Source: a bacterium
Lineage (GTDB): Bacteria > UBA8248
Direction of reading: 5' to 3'
DNA: 64,000 nt
Assembly (NCBI GenBank): GCA_022825065.1
Contig: JAJDYR010000037.1
Coordinates: 195,805 to 259,804 of the forward strand
Shown: piece after piece, positions 43,162 to 51,839 of the stretch
Numbering within the stretch: the stretch's first letter is position 1
Layout: the number at the start of each line of letters is the position of its first letter
Position numbers and translations under genes: made by a program
The notes under the pieces: generated by a model
Seen by the model: only the letters and a program-made list of their open reading frames with translations
Databases searched by the model: none
What the model was told of the DNA's origin: nothing

Positions 43162-44187
43162 CTACTCCACGGCGAACGCCTTCGAGACGGGCCGGTTCGT
43201 GTTGTTCCACCCCGGGATGATGAACGAGGAGGGCCCCGGCAGGCCGCCTGCGACTAAAAGCGTTACGTCCTCCGGCTCCCTGATCATGGGCGCCATGCAG
43301 TCGTCATCTTCGTGATCCACCCACGCGGGCCATTCGCTTTTTTCTTTTCCCCGGTAGCGGCCACCTCGCTTCAAGAGACCCACAGGCAATTGGGCGCGTT
43401 CCTGTAACCCGCGTTTCGCGTCGTCCCGGCTGAAGCCGTGGTCGGCGAGAAGCTGCGCGTGTTCGGGCCCCATGATGACCGTGAGGCCAACGGGCGAGTA
43501 GGCGTGGCGCGTACCCATGGTGGCGATGGTGCTCGCAATGGTGGTGAGCACGCCGTCTGCGTGATCGCTCGAATCATCGAGCGCGACGCGCGGGCCTTCC
43601 CCCGCGCAGGCGGTGACGACGTTCTCCTCCCGCCCGAACCCGCGCTCCTCGGCGAGCGAGGGCCAGGGGCTGATTTCCTCGTTCTCGCGCAGGCAGTAGG
43701 CGAACTTGCTCGGGCTGCCGAACGTGCTCATGTCCACCACGCCGGGAATCCCGCCGCCCAGGTTCAGGAGCATGAGCCTGAGCGCGCGGCCGATGGTCGC
43801 GTTGGCCCGGAAACCGGGCCCCAGGCAACCCGTACCGCCGTGTACGCCGATCTCGCGCGGGTAGGGGCCGTTCATGATGATGAGGGGGCCGGCGGGGTTC
43901 ATCGTCGCCTGAATGCCGTTCATGTTGAAGCGCCCGTCCAGAATGCACGAGAGCGCGCACAGAAGCGCCGGAAAGTATTCGGGCTTGCAACCCGCCATGA
44001 CGGCGTGGAGCGCGACGGCCTCAAAAGTGGCCGGGTGGTTCGCCGGCGGCACGTGGCCGATCAGCGCATCCGGCGCGCGGCCTGCGAGCATCGCGGCCAG
44101 GCGCTCTTCGGTCGGCACGACGACGGGCAGGCCGTCGGACCAGGGCTGCGCGAAGAAATGCTCGACGGGGTCTATCGCGTCCGCCAT
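43162..44187 (-). CDS. Conserved protein of unknown function ('DGLPVVVPTEERL' family)
   Basis: 341-residue soluble protein with no signal peptide. The N-terminus reads FFAQPWSDGLPVVVPTEERLAAML. Conserved-looking blocks include HAVMAGCKPEYFPALLCAL, GIQATMNPAGPLIIMNGPYPREIG, GCLGPGFRANATIGRALRLMLLN and YCLRENEEISPWPS. Several Cys residues (in MAGCKP, TGCLGPG and YCLREN) could bind a metal or a thiol substrate. I know this sequence type only as an uncharacterised family. It is 10 bases downstream of the CitE-like gene, so it probably acts with it and with the 2-oxoacid dehydrogenase genes upstream. Confidence 0.7.
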   Translation of the reverse strand: MADAIDPVEHFFAQPWSDGLPVVVPTEERLAAMLAGRAPDALIGHVPPANHPATFEAVALHAVMAGCKPEYFPALLCALSCILDGRFNMNGIQATMNPAGPLIIMNGPYPREIGVHGGTGCLGPGFRANATIGRALRLMLLNLGGGIPGVVDMSTFGSPSKFAYCLRENEEISPWPSLAEERGFGREENVVTACAGEGPRVALDDSSDHADGVLTTIASTIATMGTRHAYSPVGLTVIMGPEHAQLLADHGFSRDDAKRGLQERAQLPVGLLKRGGRYRGKEKSEWPAWVDHEDDDCMAPMIREPEDVTLLVAGGLPGPSSFIIPGWNNTNRPVSKAFAVE

Positions 44188-44197
44188 TTGCTTGAGC

Positions 44198-45112
44198 CTA
44201 CGCTCTTTCGGCGATGGCGCGCGCGCGCGCGAGCACGTTATCGGCGTGCTTGACCATGGCGATATCGATCATCTTGCCCTGAAAGGAAACCGCGCCCAAT
44301 CCCTGCGCCTCGCCCTCGCGGTAGGCTTCGGCCATCTCGGTGTAGTAGGAGACCTCTTCTTCGCTCGGCGAGTAGACGTCGTTGAAGATCGGCACCTGCC
44401 TGGGATGGATGGCCGCCTTGCCGGTGTAGCCGAGTTTTTTGGCGAACTCCGCATCCGCCCGGCAGCCGTCGTCGTCCTGTAAGCGCATGTAGACGCCGTC
44501 GGTGGGGTGGGGCAGGGCCGCGGCCCGCGCCTCGACGAGCACCTTGCTCCGCGTGTAGAGGAGCGTCGTGCCGTCCTCGGTCCAGGTGGCCCCCAGGCTG
44601 CGGCACAGGTCCGCATCCTCCGCACTGCCGAGGTTCACGCCCACGACGCGGTCTGCCGCCTTGCAGATGTCGTAGCAGTGCACGACGCCCGGGGCGCTCT
44701 CGATCTGCGCGATGACCCCGACGCCGCCTTCTTCCAGGCCGCGCTCGCGCTCGTATTTCGAAAGCAGGGCATCGGCGGTTCGCACGTCCGCAGCGCTCTC
44801 GGGTTTGGGGAGGAAGATGCCGTCGAGTCCCTGGGTCATGATGGCGTCGATGTCCTCTTCGAGCATGCCCGATTCCACGTCGTTCACGCGCACGAGAATC
44901 GTGGAGGGGCCGCCGGTCGCGCCGCTCGTCTCCGCAATCCCTGAGCGCACGAGTTCGCGCGCCGCCTGCTTCATCTGGGGGGCGACGGAATCCTCGAGAT
45001 CGAACAGGGCGGCGTCCGCCTCGATGGTCGGGCCTTTGCCCACCATCTTCTCGCTCGAACCGGGGATGAAGAGCATGGAGCGCAAGGGGGTGTCGATGTC
45101 TGGTCTGGCCAT
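44198..45112 (-). CDS. HpcH/HpaI aldolase / citrate lyase beta subunit-like (CitE) protein
   Basis: 304-residue TIM-barrel lyase. MLFIPGSSEKMVGKG is the CitE N-terminal signature, ALFDLEDSVAPQMK carries the acidic metal ligand, VRVNDVESG the Arg, FLPKPESAADV the Lys/Pro region, and IAQIESAPGVVHCYDI the Glu. Stand-alone CitE-like proteins cleave malyl-CoA, citramalyl-CoA or related CoA esters. There is no CitD/CitF, so this is not a citrate lyase complex. The start at 45112 has an upstream GAGGAG. It lies between E2 (83 bases) and the unknown protein (10 bases). Confidence 0.88.
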   Translation of the reverse strand: MARPDIDTPLRSMLFIPGSSEKMVGKGPTIEADAALFDLEDSVAPQMKQAARELVRSGIAETSGATGGPSTILVRVNDVESGMLEEDIDAIMTQGLDGIFLPKPESAADVRTADALLSKYERERGLEEGGVGVIAQIESAPGVVHCYDICKAADRVVGVNLGSAEDADLCRSLGATWTEDGTTLLYTRSKVLVEARAAALPHPTDGVYMRLQDDDGCRADAEFAKKLGYTGKAAIHPRQVPIFNDVYSPSEEEVSYYTEMAEAYREGEAQGLGAVSFQGKMIDIAMVKHADNVLARARAIAERA

Positions 45113-45195
45113 GGGGTTTCTTGCTCCTCTTTCAATTCGTGGCCGATCCGTAGACGAAAATCGTCGATTGTGAATCCGCCTATGGGTTTTGGTAT

Positions 45196-46479
45196 TCAAT
45201 ATTCCAAAAGGGAAAAGTCCATGTTCTCAAGCGCTGCGCGGACATCGGAGATGAACCTGCCCGCCGCCATGCCGTCGTTCACGCGGTGATCGAAGGTGAT
45301 CGCCAGAATCATAATAGGCCGCACCGAGACCGAGCCGGTCGGGAGCGCCACGGGGCGTGGCGCGACCGCCCCCGTGCCGATGATGGCCACCTCGGGCGGG
45401 TTGATGATGGGGTTGCCGCCCAGCGCGCCCGAGGCGCCGAAATTGGTGAGCGTGAGCGTCCCGCCCCGGACGTCTTCGGGGCTGAGCGCGCCCTCGCGCG
45501 CGCGGGCCGCCAGAGCGTCGAGCCGAATAGAAAGCTCCACCAGGTTCATCGAATCCGCCGATTTCAAGACGGGCACCACGAGGCCGCCCGGAGAGTCGAC
45601 GGCTACCCCTAAGTTCAGGTAGCGCCTGACTGTGAGGGCGTCTTCTTCAAACGTGGCGCTGAAGCGCTCGTTGTCCGGGTTTCTTAACGCGTGGACGAGC
45701 GCCATGATGAAAAAGGGCGTGTAGGTGAGGTTTACGCCGTGTTTCTCGCGGAACGCCTCTTTGTTCGCGTCCCGAAAGGCCGACACGCCGCTCATGTCGA
45801 CTTCCAGCCAGCTCGTGACTTGGGGGATTTCCTGTACGGAGCGTGTCAAGTTCTCGGCGATCCGCTTTCGGATCCTGCTGAGGGGTTCGACTCGCTCATC
45901 ATGGCCTTCGCTGAGCGGTTCCACCGACATCTCGATTCTTGGCGGTGCGCCGCCGCCCGCGATGAACGCCTCCACGTCGCGCGCGCTGACCCTTCCGCCC
46001 GCCCCCGTGCCTTCAATCCCTGAGATTACGTCCAGGCCTACCCCGTGTGCGGCTGCGAGGCTCTGGACGCGCGGGGAGAGCCAGGTTTTCCCCTCTCCTG
46101 AGGGACGCGGCGCTTTTTCCACCCGCGCCGCGGGGATGACGGGTTTTTCTCTCGGTTGCAGCGGCGCGACCGGGGCCGCCCAGTCGCCCGCGCCCGATTC
46201 CGGTTCTTCCGGCTCGGGTGTCTCTTCGGCGACCTCCGTTTCGGTCTCCATGGTCGCCAGCACCTCGCCGACGGGCACCGTCTCTTCGGCTTCCGCCAGG
46301 ATTTCCGTTATCACGCCGTCGGCGGGGGCCTCGACCTCGAACTCCACCTTGTCGCTCTCCGCGGAGAGGAGCACCTCGCCCTTCGCCACCGTGTCGCCCA
46401 CCGCCTTCTTCCAGGCGACCACCGTGCTCTCGTGCACGCTGGTTCCCATGCGGGGCATTCTGATGCGCGCGGTGTACAT
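45196..46479 (-). CDS. 2-oxoacid dehydrogenase E2 (dihydrolipoamide acyltransferase)
   Basis: 427-residue E2. The lipoyl domain (residues 1-80) has LLSAESDKVEFEVEAPADGVI with the lipoylated Lys of SDK. A Pro/Glu-rich linker leads to a peripheral-subunit-binding domain (LSPRVQSLAAAHGVGLDVISGIEGTGAGGRV). The catalytic domain ends with FDHRVNDGMAAGRFISDV, the D-H-R-x-x-D-G active site. It transfers an acyl group from E1 to CoA. One lipoyl domain and this linker style fit acetoin or branched-chain complexes. E1 genes are upstream but separated by 320 bases of repeat; no E3 gene is present. Confidence 0.92.
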   Translation of the reverse strand: MYTARIRMPRMGTSVHESTVVAWKKAVGDTVAKGEVLLSAESDKVEFEVEAPADGVITEILAEAEETVPVGEVLATMETETEVAEETPEPEEPESGAGDWAAPVAPLQPREKPVIPAARVEKAPRPSGEGKTWLSPRVQSLAAAHGVGLDVISGIEGTGAGGRVSARDVEAFIAGGGAPPRIEMSVEPLSEGHDERVEPLSRIRKRIAENLTRSVQEIPQVTSWLEVDMSGVSAFRDANKEAFREKHGVNLTYTPFFIMALVHALRNPDNERFSATFEEDALTVRRYLNLGVAVDSPGGLVVPVLKSADSMNLVELSIRLDALAARAREGALSPEDVRGGTLTLTNFGASGALGGNPIINPPEVAIIGTGAVAPRPVALPTGSVSVRPIMILAITFDHRVNDGMAAGRFISDVRAALENMDFSLLEY

Positions 46480-46557
46480 GGGGGCTCCTTCGAATGTGGT
46501 GAAGAAAATCGAAAATTCGTTTTACTCGAAAACTCAAGATCGCGCCAGATGAGGAGC

Positions 46558-46739
46558 TGTTGAAAAACCCTCTCGTCGAGGGCGTCGCGGATAAAGCCGA
46601 TGGTTCACCACCGGCATTGTAGGTCGGACATATGTGTCCGACATATTATGCGACCCGTGTTTTGTGGGTAAAAGGCAGGGCCGCATATATGCGGCCCCTA
46701 CATTGGAATCCCGACAGTCCCGCAAGGACTTTTTCAATT
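46558..46739. repeat. Degenerate MITE-like element between E1 beta and E2
   Basis: TGTTGAAAAA at 46558-46567 is mirrored by TTTTTCAA at 46730-46737. Inside lie two perfect palindromes, GTCGGACATA/TGTGTCCGAC (46623-46642, with one central mismatch) and GGGCCGCATA/TATGCGGCCC (46678-46697). The element splits the dehydrogenase gene group and has no coding content. Confidence 0.6.
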
Positions 46740-46800
46740 CAAACCCTCATTCATCAATCGGGTTTGAACTTCAAGGGGGGAATGAAAAACCTTCGGTGGG

Positions 46801-47793
46801 TCAGAACGCGGCGAGGTCGCGGAGTTCGTTCACCACTTTCTCGGTGCTGGGCAGGTAGGCGCGCTCGAGCGGTGGGCTGAGCGGCACGTGGGCTTCGGGC
46901 GCGCCGATGCGGCGGACGGGCGCGTCGAGATACTCAAAAACCTCCTCGCTCACGATGGCGGCCAGCTCACCGCCCACGCCGCCTCGTTTTCTCGCCTCGT
47001 GCAGGAAGAGGATTTTTCCCGTTTTCTTGACGCTTTCCAGGATCGCCTCTTTATCGAGCGGAACCAGGGTTCTGAGATCGATGACCTCCACCGACACGCC
47101 GTCATTTTCGAGCACTTCCGCCGCTTCCAGGGCTTCGAGCACCGTGGTGCCGAAGGTGATGAGCGAGATGTCGTCCCCCTCGCGCAGGGTTCTCGCCTCG
47201 CCGAAGGGCACGGTGTAATCGCCCTCCGGAATCTCGGGCCGCAGGACTTCGGGCAGATCGTCCACCGGGTAGTTATAGAACTTTTTGTATTCCATGAAGA
47301 TGACCGGGTTGGGATCTCTTATCGCCCCCTTGAGCATCCCCTTGGCGTCATAGGCGGTGGTGGGAGCGACGATCTTGAGGCCGGGCGTTCCGAAAAACCA
47401 TATCTCGGGGTTCTGGCTGTGGAACGGGCCCGCGCTCACGAGCGCGGCGGCGGGAAGGCGCAGAACGATGGGCACGGGCCCCATCTGCCGGTAGTGGTTC
47501 CCGGCCGCGTAATCCACGATCATCTTGTAGGATTCGGTGACGAAATCGGCGAACTGAAACTCCACCACGGGCCGCATGCCGCAAAGCGCGGCGCCGATGG
47601 CCGCGCCCGTGAAGCCCGCCTCGCTCAGGGGGACGTCCACAACGCGGTCGCGCCCGAATTTCTCCATGAACCCTTTTGTGACGTAGAAGGCCCCGCCGCC
47701 CAGGCCGATGTCCTCCCCAAAGAGAAACACGTCCTCGTCCCGCTCCATCTCCTCCCAGAGGGCTTCGCTCAGCGCTTCGCGGTAGGTGATCAT
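46801..47793 (-). CDS. 2-oxoacid dehydrogenase E1 component, beta subunit
   Basis: 330-residue transketolase-like beta subunit. MITYREALSEALWEEMERDEDVFLFGEDIGLGGGAF starts the pyrimidine-binding half, FTGAAIGAALCGMRPVVEFQFADFV and GPFHSQNPEIWF follow, and the C-terminal transketolase domain has LITFGTTVLEALEAAEVLENDGVSVEVIDLRTLVPLD. It pairs with the E1 alpha subunit to decarboxylate a 2-oxoacid with thiamine diphosphate. Its ATG overlaps the E1 alpha TGA by four bases, so the subunits are made in equal amounts. Confidence 0.93.
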   Translation of the reverse strand: MITYREALSEALWEEMERDEDVFLFGEDIGLGGGAFYVTKGFMEKFGRDRVVDVPLSEAGFTGAAIGAALCGMRPVVEFQFADFVTESYKMIVDYAAGNHYRQMGPVPIVLRLPAAALVSAGPFHSQNPEIWFFGTPGLKIVAPTTAYDAKGMLKGAIRDPNPVIFMEYKKFYNYPVDDLPEVLRPEIPEGDYTVPFGEARTLREGDDISLITFGTTVLEALEAAEVLENDGVSVEVIDLRTLVPLDKEAILESVKKTGKILFLHEARKRGGVGGELAAIVSEEVFEYLDAPVRRIGAPEAHVPLSPPLERAYLPSTEKVVNELRDLAAF

Positions 47794-48887
47794 TCGGCGA
47801 ACACTCCTTCAGTCAGGCCCGCGGGGTCGGGCATCGGGCTTTGGAGCGCTTCATCGCGCGCGTCTTCCGCGTCTTTTCTCGCTTGATCATGCGAGGCGGC
47901 GACTTCTTTCGCCGTCATGACGCCGAACTCGATGAGCGTCTCGTCGAGCCGCTTGATGGGGTCGCGCTCGTTGGTCCACTTCTCGAAATGCGCCATGTCC
48001 ACGTAGTCGGCGAACTTGTCGTACACCGAATGGCCCGCGGCGCGCAGGGTGATGCTCTCGATGAGCGTGGGGCCGCCGCCCGCCCTCGCGCGCGCGAGCG
48101 CCTGGCTGCACACGTGGTGCACCAGTGGCGCGTTCGTGCCGTCGATGAGAAAGCCGGGAAGCCCGTAGCCGGGCGCCTTCAGCACCAGGGCGTCGCATGC
48201 GTATTGATCGCTCAGCAGCGTCTTGTACGCGTACTGGTTGTTGTCGATGATGATGACGAGGGGGAGCTTTCTCACGGCGGCGAAGTTCACCGCCTCGTGA
48301 AAATCGCCCGCACTCGTACCGCCGTCGCCGATGTAGTTGATGGTGGCCTCGCCCTTGCCGCGCGCCTTGGCCGCCCACGCCACGCCCGTCGCGATGGGCA
48401 CCATGGTGCCGATGTGGCTGATGAGCTGGGTGATGCGCTTGGGCCGGTAGCCCATGTGGAAATTTCCGTCGCGCCCGCCGGAGGGGCCGTCGGCGCGTCC
48501 GAAGAAATGCGACATGATGCTCCTGGGCGGATGGCCCTTGGCGAGGTGCGCGCCGCAGTTTCGGTGCATGGGCACGAGCCATTCGTGATCTTCGAGACAC
48601 ATCGCGCTCGCGACGCTCGCCCCCTCGTTCCCCCTTCCGAAAAAGGCGGTGCCGGGTATGTGGCCGGCGCGGAAGGCGGAATCGAGCGTCTCCTCGACAG
48701 CACGGGCGAGCGAGACGAGATAGTGCATCCGCTCCGCGGTTTCCCGGTCGGGGAGAATCTCTTTTTGGGTGAAACTCACCCAGCGCGCTTCCAGGCCGTC
48801 CACGGCGAGGTAGCGATCGGCGAGATCGGCATAAAAATCAAGGCCTGCCAGCTCCTCGCGCGTGGCGAGGGGGTATTTCGCGTCCAT
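47790..48887 (-). CDS. 2-oxoacid dehydrogenase E1 component, alpha subunit
   Basis: 365-residue ThDP-binding subunit. The cofactor motif is YIGDGGTSAGDFHEAVNFAAVRKLPLVIIIDNNQYA in pieces (GDG ... NN), and HMGYRPKRITQLISHIGTMVPIATGVAWA precedes it. It resembles E1 alpha of branched-chain 2-oxoacid or acetoin dehydrogenase more than the homodimeric AceE type. The substrate could be pyruvate, acetoin or a branched-chain oxoacid. It is the first gene of the reverse-strand group E1 alpha, E1 beta, E2, CitE-like, unknown protein. Confidence 0.92.
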   Translation of the reverse strand: MDAKYPLATREELAGLDFYADLADRYLAVDGLEARWVSFTQKEILPDRETAERMHYLVSLARAVEETLDSAFRAGHIPGTAFFGRGNEGASVASAMCLEDHEWLVPMHRNCGAHLAKGHPPRSIMSHFFGRADGPSGGRDGNFHMGYRPKRITQLISHIGTMVPIATGVAWAAKARGKGEATINYIGDGGTSAGDFHEAVNFAAVRKLPLVIIIDNNQYAYKTLLSDQYACDALVLKAPGYGLPGFLIDGTNAPLVHHVCSQALARARAGGGPTLIESITLRAAGHSVYDKFADYVDMAHFEKWTNERDPIKRLDETLIEFGVMTAKEVAASHDQARKDAEDARDEALQSPMPDPAGLTEGVFAE

Positions 48888-49145
48888 GCGGCTCTCCTTG
48901 CGCGTGACCGGAGAAAACGACAGACGTCGTGGTGCGTCTTCGGGGTCGTCTCCTGTTCTTCAGGCGATTAAACCATATTTCGCCCCGGAATGGATACAGC
49001 CTTTGAAACGCGCGCGCTTTGAATATAGAGTTGGCGTCCTGAGAACGAGAAGGGAATGGACGCGCCTGCGCCGGCGCTTTCCGGCGGGGCATGGGCGATG
49101 CAATGAGGCGGCGCAAGCCGGCCGGTATGAAAAAGTGAGGGAAAG

Positions 49146-50054
49146 ATGAGTCTTCTGGTGGTCGGTTCCATGGCGATTGATTCGGTGAAGACGCCCTTCG
49201 GCGCGCGCGAGGAGGCGGTGGGGGGGTCGGCCACCTATTTCTCGGTGGCGGCGAGCTATTTCACGGACGTGCGGCTCGTGGCTGTGGTGGGGGCGGATTT
49301 TCCCGAAGACACGCTCGAATTTCTGGAAGAGCGCAAAATCGACATATCGGGCATCGAGCGAAGCGACGGGGAGACGTTCCGCTGGCGCGGGGAGTACGGG
49401 TTCGACTTGAACACCGCCCACACGCTCGACACGCAACTGAACGTCTTCGAGAGCTTCTCGCCCAAATTGCCGGATGATTTCAAAGACACCGGGTTCGTCT
49501 TTCTGGCGAACATCGACCCCGAGCTTCAGGCCGCCGTCCTGGGCCAGGCGAACTCGCCCCGGCTCGTGGCGTGCGACACCATGAACTTCTGGATCGAGGG
49601 CAAGCGCGAGGAGTTGCTGGGGACGCTTTCTATGGTCGATCTGGTTGTCATCAACGATGCGGAGGCGCGCGCCCTCTCGGGTGAGGCGAACATCGCGCGC
49701 GCCGCGCGCCGCATCAGGGAAATAGGCCCCAAGACCCTGGTGGTGAAACAAGGCGAATACGGCGCGCTGCTCTTTCACGAGGGTGGCGTGTTCTCCGCCC
49801 CCGGGCTGCCGATAGAAGACGTCTGCGACCCCACGGGGGCGGGCGACAGCTTCGCGGGCGGCTTCATGGGCCACCTCGCCGCAACGGGCGACCTGAGCGA
49901 GGCGGGAATGCGCCGGGCGGTCGTCTTCGGCAGCGTAATGGCGTCGTTCAACGTGGAATCGTTCAGCTACGATCGCATGCGCGCGCTCTCGACAGAGGAG
50001 ATCGACGCGCGCTACCGGGCGTTCGGCGAACTGGCCCACTTCGAGCGCCTCTGA
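49146..50054 (+). CDS. PfkB-family carbohydrate/nucleoside kinase
   Basis: 302-residue ribokinase-like protein. The substrate-binding Gly-rich motif is EEAVGGSATYFSVAASYF, and the PfkB signature 2 is DPTGAGDSFAGGFMGHL, whose GAGD Asp is the catalytic base. DLVVINDAEARALSGE and TLVVKQGEYGALLF are typical internal strands. It phosphorylates a sugar or nucleoside with ATP; the exact one is unknown. GAGGGAAAG precedes the ATG. rsmD follows 9 bases later, likely co-transcribed. The 258-base gap before it separates it from the divergent E1 genes and shows no convincing promoter. Confidence 0.9.
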   Translation: MSLLVVGSMAIDSVKTPFGAREEAVGGSATYFSVAASYFTDVRLVAVVGADFPEDTLEFLEERKIDISGIERSDGETFRWRGEYGFDLNTAHTLDTQLNVFESFSPKLPDDFKDTGFVFLANIDPELQAAVLGQANSPRLVACDTMNFWIEGKREELLGTLSMVDLVVINDAEARALSGEANIARAARRIREIGPKTLVVKQGEYGALLFHEGGVFSAPGLPIEDVCDPTGAGDSFAGGFMGHLAATGDLSEAGMRRAVVFGSVMASFNVESFSYDRMRALSTEEIDARYRAFGELAHFERL

Positions 50055-50063
50055 GGCCGGCCG

Positions 50064-50651
50064 GTGTCGCTCAGGATCATCGGCGGCGCGGCAAGGAGCC
50101 GGAGGATCCCCTCGCCTGAGGAAGAGGGCGTGCGGCCCACGGGCGAGCGGGTGCGCGAGGCGCTGTTCAACATCTGGGGAAACGCGGTCGCCGGCGCTCA
50201 CGTGCTCGATTTGTGCGCGGGCTCGGGCGCGATATCGCTCGAGGCGCTCAGCCGGGGCGCGGCGGGCGTGCTCGCCGTAGAGAAAAACCCGCGGCTTTGC
50301 GCGGCGATGCGTAAAAACGCCGAAACTCTCGGCCTGGCGGAAGGTTTCGATGTGCGCTGTGCGGACGTGATCCACGAGATCGGGCGCATCCGGGCCCAGG
50401 GCTTGCGCCGGTTCGAGTTGGCCTTCGCCGATCCGCCCTGGCGCGAAGAGGCGTTACGGCGAGAGCTTCTTGAGGCCCTTTTCACGCCCGAGCCGATTTG
50501 CGCGCACTTGGTGATGGAGGCGCCCCGGGGCGTTGAGGCGAAAAGCGAAGTAGGCGAGGCGAGGCTCGTGCGCGAGAGGCGCTACGGCGATACTTGTTTG
50601 CTCTTCTACGAGGCGGAACCGGCGGGGATATCGGGCGATGCCAGCGAATAA
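50064..50651 (+). CDS. rsmD: 16S rRNA (guanine966-N2)-methyltransferase
   Basis: 195-residue methyltransferase. The RsmD N-terminus is clear: LRIIGGAARSRRIPSPEEEGVRPTGERVREALFNIW. Motif I is HVLDLCAGSGAISLEALSRGA and the catalytic motif IV is FADPPW. It methylates G966 of 16S rRNA in the 30S subunit. The start is GTG 50064, 9 bases after the kinase stop. The usual partner coaD is not next to it. An AT-rich non-coding stretch follows. Confidence 0.92.
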   Translation: MSLRIIGGAARSRRIPSPEEEGVRPTGERVREALFNIWGNAVAGAHVLDLCAGSGAISLEALSRGAAGVLAVEKNPRLCAAMRKNAETLGLAEGFDVRCADVIHEIGRIRAQGLRRFELAFADPPWREEALRRELLEALFTPEPICAHLVMEAPRGVEAKSEVGEARLVRERRYGDTCLLFYEAEPAGISGDASE

Positions 50652-50935
50652 AAATAGAAATTCTGATGGCGTGATGCAGAGCGAAATCGGGATTTCGTCG
50701 GTAAAACTTGTGCAAAAACAATGCTTAAAACGAAAACGCAAGGCCCCAAGAGGCGAAAATTTAGTGTATCTTATTGATATCATTAGCGTTAGAAGGTTTG
50801 CCCAAAATTGTGTCAATATGTTTTAAGTGACGGAAAATAGGGGGTTTAGAGGCCCTCCCAACAGACTTATCCACAGCTTATTCACGGATTCTGTGGGCAA
50901 AAATTACGGAAACTTTATGTTCAGGGGAAAGAGAG
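50652..50935. other. AT-rich intergenic stretch with DnaA-box-like sites
   Basis: About 280 bases, markedly more A/T-rich than the surrounding genes. It contains a perfect DnaA box TTATCCACA (50867-50875), an 11-base-spaced near-box TTATTCACG (50878-50886) and an inverted near-box TTTTGCACA (50709-50717, reverse strand). A 62-codon frame at 50638 overlaps it but looks accidental. The stretch could be an origin-like or DnaA-regulated region, or simply an upstream control region for the SDR gene. Confidence 0.45.
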
Positions 50936-51697
50936 TTGCCACAACTATTTGATTTAAGCGGAAAGAAGGCTTTGGTCACAGGGGGCGGCACGGGACTCGG
51001 GCGCGCGATGGCCCACGCGCTGGCCGAAGCGGGCGCCGCCGTCGCCCTGGCGGCGAGACGAAAAGAGAAACTCGAGGAGGCGGCGGAGGAGATTCGCGCC
51101 CTGGGCCGCACGGCCCACGCCGTCGCCTGCGACCTGACGGAGCCCGACTCCATCCGCGAGGCGGCGCGCGAGGCGGAAGACGCGCTGGGGGCCATCGACG
51201 TTCTGGTGAACAACAGCGGCGTGAGCGGGGAGGGCTGGGCCACCGATCTGCCGATTGAGCGGTGGGACCAGGTGCTGGAGACGAACCTCCGGGGCGCATT
51301 CCTGATGTGCCAGGCGGTGGCGCCCGGCATGATCGAGCGCGGCGGCGGGGCGATCGTGAACGTGGCTTCCGTCGCGGGCTTCATCGGCGTGAAGATGCTC
51401 TCCGCCTATTCGGCGAGCAAGGGCGGCCTGATCCAGCTCACCAAGACGCTCGCGCTCGAATGGGCGAAAACGGGGGTGCGCGTGAACGCCCTGGCGCCCG
51501 GGTATTTCCTGACGGACATCAACAGCAAGTTTTTCGCGTCCGAAGCGGGCGAGAGAATGATCAAGGCCCACATCCCGATGGGAAGGATCGGCCGGCCCGA
51601 GGAACTCAAGGGAGCGATCCTCTTTCTGGCGAGCGACGCTTCGAGCTTCATGACGGGCGCGGCCCTCGTCGTGGACGGCGGACAGTACGCGCAGTAG
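50936..51697 (+). CDS. Short-chain dehydrogenase/reductase (gluconate 5-dehydrogenase-like)
   Basis: 253-residue classical SDR. FDLSGKKALVTGGGTGLGRAMA holds the TGxxxGxG cofactor motif (residues 16-23), VLVNNSGVSGEGW the NNxG motif, and YSASKGGLIQLTKTLALEWAKTGVRVNALAPGYF the catalytic YxxxK (near 157-161). The DLSGKKALVTGGG opening and EWA-x-x-GVRVNA-APGYF are usual in gluconate/glucose dehydrogenase-type SDRs. The start is TTG 50936 after GGGGAAAGAG. It stands alone downstream of the AT-rich stretch. Confidence 0.88.
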   Translation: MPQLFDLSGKKALVTGGGTGLGRAMAHALAEAGAAVALAARRKEKLEEAAEEIRALGRTAHAVACDLTEPDSIREAAREAEDALGAIDVLVNNSGVSGEGWATDLPIERWDQVLETNLRGAFLMCQAVAPGMIERGGGAIVNVASVAGFIGVKMLSAYSASKGGLIQLTKTLALEWAKTGVRVNALAPGYFLTDINSKFFASEAGERMIKAHIPMGRIGRPEELKGAILFLASDASSFMTGAALVVDGGQYAQ

Positions 51698-51839
51698 GGG
51701 AGGGTGAAAAAGTCTCCCAAATGGGTTGTTGCCGCCTCCAATCGAGAGTGTTCACCGTCATTCCGGTGTCGGAGCCGACCGAGGAGAGAGGGTTCTCCGG
51801 AATCTATTTTTCGCTTTTTGTCTTTCGTCAAGGTTCCCG

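Noticed and set aside
48960-50375. 471-codon reverse-strand frame opposite the PfkB kinase and rsmD
   Set aside because: It is antisense to two genes with clear family motifs, is rich in Arg/Ala/His as expected for the complement of GC-rich coding DNA, and shows no domain of its own.
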